DNA of 11,234 bases from contig JAYVKZ010000441.1 of assembly GCA_043767985.1 (NCBI GenBank), forward strand, positions 1 to 11,234, given 5' to 3'. The notes below the pieces were generated by a model. The model was not told the origin of the DNA, ran no database searches, and worked only from the letters and a program-made list of their open reading frames with translations. Made by a program: the position numbers and the translations under genes. Positions 6,977 through 11,234 of the stretch are shown here, piece after piece. The DNA comes from JAPOKJ01 sp043767985. GTDB lineage: Bacteria > Pseudomonadota > Gammaproteobacteria > Burkholderiales > Burkholderiaceae_E. The number at the start of each line of letters is the position of its first letter. Position 1 is the stretch's first letter.

Positions 6977-7004
6977 TGTCTATATTGTATAACCATTATG
7001 GACA
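6977..7004. promoter_or_regulatory. Imperfect 28-base palindrome upstream of the Phd/VapC operon
   Basis: The outer arms are TGTCTATATTG and CATTATGGACA; 20 of 28 positions agree with the reverse complement. On the minus strand a -10-like TACAAT lies in the palindrome, with only a weak -35 (TTTATT) 17 bases upstream. The position just before the antitoxin ribosome site suggests a Phd-type operator. It also lies about 35 bases before the sigma-54-like promoter of the divergent NasT gene, so binding here could affect both directions. The repeat is seen; its function is inferred. Confidence 0.5.
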
Positions 7005-7038
7005 TAAATAAAGATCAAATAGTGCTCATTTGAGGGCT

Positions 7039-7054
7039 TGGCAAGATTCTTGCA
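7039..7054 (+). promoter_or_regulatory. Sigma-54 (-24/-12) promoter upstream of the NasT-like gene
   Basis: TGGCAAG-ATTC-TTGCA matches the sigma-54 consensus TGGCACG-N4-TTGCW except for one base (A for C). The GG (7040-7041) and GC (7052-7053) are 12 bases apart, as required. The predicted transcript start is near 7065, at the first ATG of the gene. The real translation start may therefore be one of the later ATGs, or the message is leaderless. Confidence 0.5.
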
Positions 7055-7065
7055 TCTTGTTTGGA

Positions 7066-7734
7066 ATGCAGAGCCCCATTCCCCTAATGCCCAACACGCC
7101 TCCCAGCATGGTCGCAGCCAAGCCCCTGCGTATCGTCATCGTGAATCCGAGTGCCGGCGTAGAAGGTGAGGATTTTCAGGAACCCGAACTAGAAGCTCGG
7201 AACCGAACCTTAAGAATCGGCTTGCTGGAGGCGGGTTACAACATCGTCGCCGTATTGCCCCTTGATGCTTTAATCACCAGCCATATCCGAAGCCTTCAGC
7301 CCGATATGGTCATTGTTGATGCACAGTCTGCGGCCCGGGATGCGGTGGATTCCGTGGTGCTGGCCACGCGAGACGATCCTCGTCCGATCGTGATGTTTAC
7401 GGACGATCAAGACCCTGAGATGGCTCGTAGGGCGATTGCCAGCGGTGTGTCGGCCTACATTGTTAAAGGCATGCAAAGCGAGCGGGTGCACTCGATCTTG
7501 GAAGTTGCGGCAGCTCGTTTCGCACGAGAACAAGCATTGCGCGCTGAATTGGTGCAGGTTCGCAGCGAGCTCAATGATCGTAAGGCCGTCGATCAGGCCA
7601 AGCGTATTCTGATGAAGCTGCACGGCCTGGACGAGGACGCCGCTTATGTGCGGTTACGCAAGACCGCCATGGATCAAAAAATGAAAATGGCGGACTTGGC
7701 TCAAAGACTGATTGATGCGAGCGCTTTGCTCTAG
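7066..7734 (+). CDS. nasT: NasT-like ANTAR-domain antitermination regulator
   Basis: This is a 222-residue receiver-plus-ANTAR protein of the NasT type, which binds leader RNA and prevents transcription termination in nitrate/nitrite assimilation operons. The receiver-like domain spans about residues 20-150, including LRIVIVN, QPDMVIVD (Asp85), PIVMFTDDQDP (Thr112) and GVSAYIVKG (Lys134). The ANTAR RNA-binding domain spans about 160-222 (DRKAVDQAKRILM, then LDEDAAYVRLRKTAM). The acidic pair normally at the end of the first strand is missing (IVNPSAG, followed by an acidic insertion), so phosphorylation control is doubtful. No start has a clear ribosome site. ATG 7066 is the first ATG, while ATG 7108 (MVAAKPLRIVIVN) best fits the family length and the predicted transcript start. 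The downstream leader carries the matching RNA target. Confidence 0.88.
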   Translation: MQSPIPLMPNTPPSMVAAKPLRIVIVNPSAGVEGEDFQEPELEARNRTLRIGLLEAGYNIVAVLPLDALITSHIRSLQPDMVIVDAQSAARDAVDSVVLATRDDPRPIVMFTDDQDPEMARRAIASGVSAYIVKGMQSERVHSILEVAAARFAREQALRAELVQVRSELNDRKAVDQAKRILMKLHGLDEDAAYVRLRKTAMDQKMKMADLAQRLIDASALL

Positions 7735-7742
7735 GTGATCTG

Positions 7743-7766
7743 TGCACCAAACTAATGTTTAGTGCA
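7743..7766. promoter_or_regulatory. 24-base dyad, probable enhancer-type activator site for nrtA
   Basis: The arms TGCACCAAAC (7743-7752) and GTTTAGTGCA (7757-7766) match at 9 of 10 positions around a 4-base centre. The centre lies about 100 bases before the predicted sigma-54 start, a typical distance for an enhancer-binding protein. The TGCAC and GTGCA ends resemble NtrC half-sites, but NtrC dyads are normally 17 bases long, so NtrC itself is uncertain. Another GGTGCA half-site occurs at 7806-7811. No T run follows, so it is not a terminator for nasT. Confidence 0.45.
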
Positions 7767-7830
7767 GGCCAGTCGGTACCTTGATTGGGCGATGCGCGGT
7801 TTCTTGGTGCATTGCAATATTAAATTGAGC

Positions 7831-7846
7831 TGGCACGACACTTGCG
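7831..7846 (+). promoter_or_regulatory. Sigma-54 (-24/-12) promoter of the nrt operon
   Basis: TGGCACG-ACAC-TTGCG is a near-perfect sigma-54 promoter: the -24 element TGGCACG is exact, the -12 element TTGC is exact, and the GG and GC are 12 bases apart. The predicted start is near 7857, just before the ANTAR hairpins. This gives a leader of about 200 bases before nrtA. Sigma-54 use fits nitrogen control of nitrate uptake. Confidence 0.75.
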
Positions 7847-7868
7847 TATTGAACGACAAGTGCAGCAA

Positions 7869-7924
7869 CAACTTACAACGGCGTAGGTTGGGCTGACGAT
7901 GATTGTATGGACAAAGACGTCCGT
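7869..7924 (+). ncRNA. ANTAR-type tandem hexaloop leader RNA (NasT target)
   Basis: There are two hairpins, each with a six-base loop carrying A at position 1 and G at position 4, the known recognition pattern of ANTAR proteins. Hairpin P1 has the stem CAACTTAC (7869-7876) with GTAGGTTG (7883-7890), 8 pairs including one G-U, and the loop AACGGC (7877-7882). Hairpin P2 has the stem ATGGAC (7907-7912) with GTCCGT (7919-7924), 6 pairs including one G-U, and the loop AAAGAC (7913-7918). The linker is 16 bases. A terminator-like hairpin follows directly, and the ANTAR regulator is encoded just upstream. Binding of NasT to P1-P2 should favour readthrough into nrtA. The hairpins are read from the sequence; the mechanism is that known for NasR, NasT and EutV. 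Confidence 0.78.
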
Positions 7925-7927
7925 TGA

Positions 7928-7967
7928 ACGCTTCGCGATGCGCGCGGCTTCGACGAGGCGTCTTTTT
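7928..7967 (+). terminator. Leader intrinsic terminator before nrtA (antitermination target)
   Basis: The stem ACGCTTCG (7928-7935) pairs with CGAGGCGT (7954-7961), 8 pairs including one G-U, around a GC-rich 18-base interior. A C and then five T (7963-7967) follow. Transcripts starting near 7857 would end here, about 90 bases before nrtA, unless readthrough is allowed. An alternative outer pairing of AAAGACG (7913-7919) with CGTCTTT (7959-7965) uses the loop of hairpin P2, so P2 and this form of the terminator exclude each other. Confidence 0.6.
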
Positions 7968-8055
7968 GCGTTCTTGCGGCTTGGTCGGTGAAGTTTCATT
8001 GATGTCGCAGAGGGCACTGTTTAGATTTTTGGTTTTTTTCTTTGGAGTAAATGCG

Positions 8056-9321
8056 ATGAACAAACCAGTAGATGGAGTGCTTATGTCGAAACGTCGTTTC
8101 GTTAAGAAAGCTGCGGTGGCGGCTTCAGTGTCGTCGGTGGCCTTGTTAGATGCCAGTATGCGCGCTGCGGTGTGGGCTCAGGGGTCTGACGCACCCGAGA
8201 AAAAGGAAGTGAAGATCGGCTTTATTCCTCTGACAGATTGTGCTTCGGTCGTGATGGCCTCCGTGCTTGAGCTGGATAAGAAATACGGCGTAAAAATCAT
8301 CCCAACGAAAGAGGCTTCCTGGGCCTCGGTGCGCGACAAATTAGTGAATGGTGAGATTGATTTTGCGCACGTTCTTTATGGTCTGATCTACGGCGTTCAA
8401 AACGGTATTGGCGGACCAAAAAAAGACATGGCTGTGATGATGAATTTGAATCGCAATGGCCAGGCGATCACCATCTCCAAAAAGCTTGCCGAAAAAGGTG
8501 CCGTGGACGGCCCCACTTTAGCCAAGCTAATGCAAGCGGAAAAGCGTGAATATGTTGGCGCGCAAACTTTTCCGACCGGGACGCACGCCATGTGGCTGTA
8601 TTACTGGTTAGCCAGTTATGGCGTGAACCCGATTAAGGATCTTAAAGTGATCACCGTACCGCCGCCACAAATGGTCGCCAATATGCGTGTTGGCGCGATG
8701 GACTTTTACTGCGTAGGAGAACCTTGGAACCACCGCGCCATTGCTGACGGTATCGGTGTGACCGGTGTGACGACGCAAGATATCTGGAAGGATCATCCGG
8801 AGAAAGTGCTCGGCACCACTCAGGAGTTCGTGAAGAAGAACCCTAATACTGCGCGCGCCGTGACGGCCGCCATTCTCGAGGCCGGAAAATGGATCGACGC
8901 AAGCCTCAGCAACAAGAACAAGATGGCCGACACGATCGCGCAGCAACCGTATGTGAACACGTCCCGAGAAGTCATTATTGACCGCATTCTTGGGCGCTAC
9001 CAAAACGGCTTAGGAAAAACCTGGGACGACACCAATCATATGAAGTTTTCTGACGACGGCGCAGTTAACTTCCCTTATCTCTCCGACGGTACTTGGTTCA
9101 TGTCTCAGCATCGCCGTTGGGGCTTGCTGAAAGAAGATCCTGACTATGTGAATGTCGCCAAACAAGTGAATCAAATTGCCTTGTATAAAGAGGCAGCAGG
9201 GCTTGCGAAAGTTGCCGTACCGAAATCTGAAAATAGAAGCTCGAAACTGATTGATGGCGTGGTTTGGGACGGCAGTAACCCCAAGCAGTACGCGAGCTCG
9301 TTCAAGATCAAAAACTCTTAA
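8056..9321 (+). CDS. nrtA: Nitrate-type ABC transporter substrate-binding protein
   Basis: This 421-residue periplasmic binding protein is of the NrtA/CmpA/CynA family. The N-terminus has a Tat-like signal (SKRRFVKK, residues 11-18, then a hydrophobic stretch and AVWAQ with likely cleavage after residue 41). The KIGFIPLTDCASVVMA (53-68) and ASWASVRDKLVNGEIDFAHVL (87-107) segments are characteristic of the family, as is NRNGQAITIS further on. The ATG at 8056 is chosen because GGAG (8044-8047) lies 8 bases upstream. A longer open frame back to 7903 runs through the hairpins and terminator and is not the real start. The nasT neighbour, sigma-54 promoter and ANTAR leader favour nitrate or nitrite over cyanate or bicarbonate, though the ligand is not proven. 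Confidence 0.88.
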   Translation: MNKPVDGVLMSKRRFVKKAAVAASVSSVALLDASMRAAVWAQGSDAPEKKEVKIGFIPLTDCASVVMASVLELDKKYGVKIIPTKEASWASVRDKLVNGEIDFAHVLYGLIYGVQNGIGGPKKDMAVMMNLNRNGQAITISKKLAEKGAVDGPTLAKLMQAEKREYVGAQTFPTGTHAMWLYYWLASYGVNPIKDLKVITVPPPQMVANMRVGAMDFYCVGEPWNHRAIADGIGVTGVTTQDIWKDHPEKVLGTTQEFVKKNPNTARAVTAAILEAGKWIDASLSNKNKMADTIAQQPYVNTSREVIIDRILGRYQNGLGKTWDDTNHMKFSDDGAVNFPYLSDGTWFMSQHRRWGLLKEDPDYVNVAKQVNQIALYKEAAGLAKVAVPKSENRSSKLIDGVVWDGSNPKQYASSFKIKNS

Positions 9322-9333
9322 AGGAAGACCATT

Positions 9334-10281
9334 ATGTCTGCAGGTTCTTTAACAGCGGAGGCAAGCATGCTTAGTGAAGTTTCTCCGACCAAACTTGCGT
9401 CGAAAGCGCCGGCCAATGAAGTAGAGAAGGTGCTCACAAAACCTTTGGCGCAAGCGCTGGCCACCATTGATGCGCCTCCTCAGTACATTGTTTCGCCTGA
9501 GGTGAAGCGTCGGGCACGCAACGAACTGATATTAAAGATCCTTGCGCCGATCTTGGGCTTGTGTTTGATGTTACTCATTTGGGAGGGTATTTCCAAAGGA
9601 GGGCAAACTATTCCTGGCCCGCTGGCGACTGGTAAGGCGGCCATAACGGTGCTGAGCAACCCCTTCTATCAGAATGGCCCCAATGATCAAGGGATTGGCT
9701 TCAAAGTCATGAACTCGCTGGGGCGGGTTGGCCTGGGCTTCGGTTTGGCCGCACTGGTGGGCATTCCGCTGGGCTTTCTGATTGGTCGCTTTTCTTTTCT
9801 GAACGGCATGGTGAGTCCGATCATTTCTTTGCTGCGTCCGGTCTCACCTTTGGCTTGGTTGCCGATTGGTTTACTGGTATTTAAGGGCGCGCACCCGGCG
9901 GCGATTTGGACGATCTTTATTTCCTCCATTTGGCCGATGGTGATTAACACTGCCGTGGGTGTGCAGCGCGTGCCTGCGGACTATATGAACGTCGCCAAGG
10001 TGTTGAACCTTTCGGAATGGAAAATCTTCACGAAGATACTTTTCCCTTCAGTCCTCCCCTACATGATGACCGGTGTTCGCCTCGCCATTGGCGTGGCCTG
10101 GCTGGTGATTGTTGCGGCCGAAATGTTGACGGGCGGTGTGGGTATTGGCTTTTGGGTGTGGGACGAGTGGAACAACCTGAAGGTTGAAAACATTCTCTTG
10201 GCGATCATCATTATTGGTGTGATTGGCCTCATGCTGGAAGCTGCCTTGATGTGGTTGGCGAACCGATTTAGTTACGAATAA
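9334..10281 (+). CDS. nrtB: Nitrate-type ABC transporter permease
   Basis: This 315-residue inner-membrane permease is of the NrtB/CmpB type. A hydrophilic N-terminal extension of about 60 residues precedes the first helix (about 68-86). Further membrane segments are visible at about 130-150, 158-184, 188-208, 245-266 and 286-306. Typical family segments are LLRPVSPLAWLPIGLLVFK (166-184) and GIGFWVWDEWNN (270-281). The coupling loop is at about 219-243 (NVAKVLNLSEWKIFTKILFP). An AAGGAAG ribosome site (9321-9327) sits 6 bases before the ATG, and the gene follows nrtA by only 12 bases, so they are co-transcribed. The long N-terminal tail, rich in Ala, Lys and Glu, has no recognised function. 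Confidence 0.9.
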   Translation: MSAGSLTAEASMLSEVSPTKLASKAPANEVEKVLTKPLAQALATIDAPPQYIVSPEVKRRARNELILKILAPILGLCLMLLIWEGISKGGQTIPGPLATGKAAITVLSNPFYQNGPNDQGIGFKVMNSLGRVGLGFGLAALVGIPLGFLIGRFSFLNGMVSPIISLLRPVSPLAWLPIGLLVFKGAHPAAIWTIFISSIWPMVINTAVGVQRVPADYMNVAKVLNLSEWKIFTKILFPSVLPYMMTGVRLAIGVAWLVIVAAEMLTGGVGIGFWVWDEWNNLKVENILLAIIIIGVIGLMLEAALMWLANRFSYE

Positions 10282-10338
10282 CTAAATTACGGTAACTATC
10301 TCAAGCGTTTAAATCCATTATTGGTATTGGAGAACAGA

Positions 10339-11193
10339 ATGGCAATGATTGGTGAATCTACTGCGGAGCCGCAAGGCGAGGCCCGCGCGCAGTTCTTAGC
10401 AAACTATTTGGTGGTGGATGATGCGGGCATGGTCTTTGAGACCAAGAAGGGCGCATTTATTGCGCTGCGCGACATTAACCTGACCGTGGCCAAGGGCGAG
10501 TTCGTGACCTTGATTGGTCACTCAGGCTGCGGCAAGTCAACACTTTTGAACTTAATCGCGGGTTTGCTGCGACCGACGTCGGGCAATCTTATGGTGAGTA
10601 ACCGCGAAATTGTCGGTCCTGGCCCGGATCGCGGCATGGTGTTTCAGAACCATTCACTCTTGCCTTGGATGAACTGTGTAGAGAACGTGCAGTTGGCCGT
10701 CGAACGAGTGTTTGGCGCGCAAGAAAGTAAAGCTCAGATTAAGCAGCGTGCCTTGCAAGCTTTGGATATGGTGGGTTTGATTCCGGCCAAGGACAAGAAG
10801 CCGCATGAGATCTCTGGCGGCATGAAACAGCGCGTAGGTATTGCACGTGCCTTGGCGATGGAGCCGAAGGTCTTGTTAATGGACGAGCCCTTTGGCGCCT
10901 TGGACGCTCTGACGCGAGCTCATTTGCAGGATGAGTTGCTTAAAATTATTGCAAAAACTCATAGCACGGTGGTGATGGTTACCCATGATGTGGATGAGGC
11001 GGTGTTGCTGTCAGATCGTATCGTGATGATGACGAACGGCCCGGCTGCGACGATTGGTGAAATTGTGAAGGTGCAACTGGATCGGCCTCGCGATCGTGTG
11101 AGCTTGGCGGGTGATGCGGCTTATATGCGGCATCGGGCGCAGGTTTTGGAGTTTTTGTATCGCAAACACGAGAGGGTTGCTGAGACTGTTTGA
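10339..11193 (+). CDS. nrtD: Nitrate-type ABC transporter ATP-binding protein (NrtD-like)
   Basis: This 284-residue ATPase has Walker A GHSGCGKST (60-68), Q-loop Gln103 (MVFQNHSLLPW), signature ISGGMKQ (158-164), Walker B VLLMDEP (178-184) and switch His216 (VTHDVDEA). The C-terminal LDRPRDR (247-253) is usual for NrtD/TauB-like subunits. It lacks the C-terminal binding-protein-like domain of NrtC, so it is the NrtD form, and a homodimer would be expected to serve NrtB. The ATG at 10339 has GGAG (10329-10332) 6 bases upstream. An in-frame TTG at 10321 lies before that site and is unlikely. The gene follows nrtB after 57 bases. The last 41 bases of the window hold no recognisable gene. Confidence 0.9.
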   Translation: MAMIGESTAEPQGEARAQFLANYLVVDDAGMVFETKKGAFIALRDINLTVAKGEFVTLIGHSGCGKSTLLNLIAGLLRPTSGNLMVSNREIVGPGPDRGMVFQNHSLLPWMNCVENVQLAVERVFGAQESKAQIKQRALQALDMVGLIPAKDKKPHEISGGMKQRVGIARALAMEPKVLLMDEPFGALDALTRAHLQDELLKIIAKTHSTVVMVTHDVDEAVLLSDRIVMMTNGPAATIGEIVKVQLDRPRDRVSLAGDAAYMRHRAQVLEFLYRKHERVAETV

Positions 11194-11234
11194 TTTGTTG
11201 TTTGCGCGTGCCGAGGAGTGTGGGGTAGATTGTT

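Noticed and set aside
7743..7766. Dyad just after nasT as an intrinsic terminator
   Set aside because: The stem is AT-rich in the middle and no T run follows; position and ends fit a protein-binding site better.
8016..8040. T-rich stretch before nrtA as a second terminator
   Set aside because: Only a 3-pair stem (CAG with CTG) could precede it. It is better explained as an unstructured, U-rich region before the ribosome site.
7903..8055. In-frame upstream extension of nrtA (starting TTG at 7903)
   Set aside because: The extension runs through hairpin P2 and the terminator, has no ribosome site and adds residues not found in the family. GGAG at 8044-8047 fixes the start at 8056.

Overview
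The window looks like chromosomal DNA of a Gram-negative proteobacterium. A member of the Betaproteobacteria (Burkholderiales type) is my best guess, from the protein styles, the sigma-54 (-24/-12) promoters and the NasT/NrtABD organisation. No rRNA or tRNA genes are present, so the taxonomy is an inference. Coding density is high and base composition is moderate.

Left part (1-5533). A partial minus-strand gene for an exported MetX-like alpha/beta hydrolase runs off the left edge. It is followed by a plus-strand TacA/TacT-type toxin-antitoxin pair (949-1754), with a promoter whose -10 box lies inside a palindrome. The toxin gene meets, tail to tail and with 4 shared bases, a four-gene minus-strand operon (5533 down to 1751). 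That operon encodes a creatininase-family amidohydrolase, an ABC ATPase, an ABC permease and an FAD-linked oxidase. It resembles a small uptake-and-catabolism cassette but has no substrate-binding protein in this window.

Middle (5534-7004). A 5'-truncated metallo-beta-lactamase-fold hydrolase remnant is followed by a minus-strand Phd/VapC (FitB-like PIN) toxin-antitoxin pair with its own upstream palindrome. The two toxin-antitoxin pairs bracket the cassette, so 949-7004 reads like an accessory block.

Right part (7030-11234). This is a nitrogen-assimilation locus: a NasT-like ANTAR regulator, then nrtA (binding protein), nrtB (permease) and nrtD (ATPase) for an ABC importer of nitrate or nitrite type. 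The 321-base gap before nrtA holds a full set of control elements. These are a dyad typical of an enhancer site, a near-perfect sigma-54 promoter, two hairpins each with a six-base loop of the form A-n-n-G-n-n (the known ANTAR-protein RNA target), and an intrinsic-terminator-like hairpin. A second sigma-54-like promoter precedes the NasT gene. The picture is two-tier control. Nitrogen limitation would start transcription through sigma-54. The NasT protein would then let RNA polymerase pass the leader terminator, probably when nitrate or nitrite is present. The usual sensor partner NasS is not in the window.
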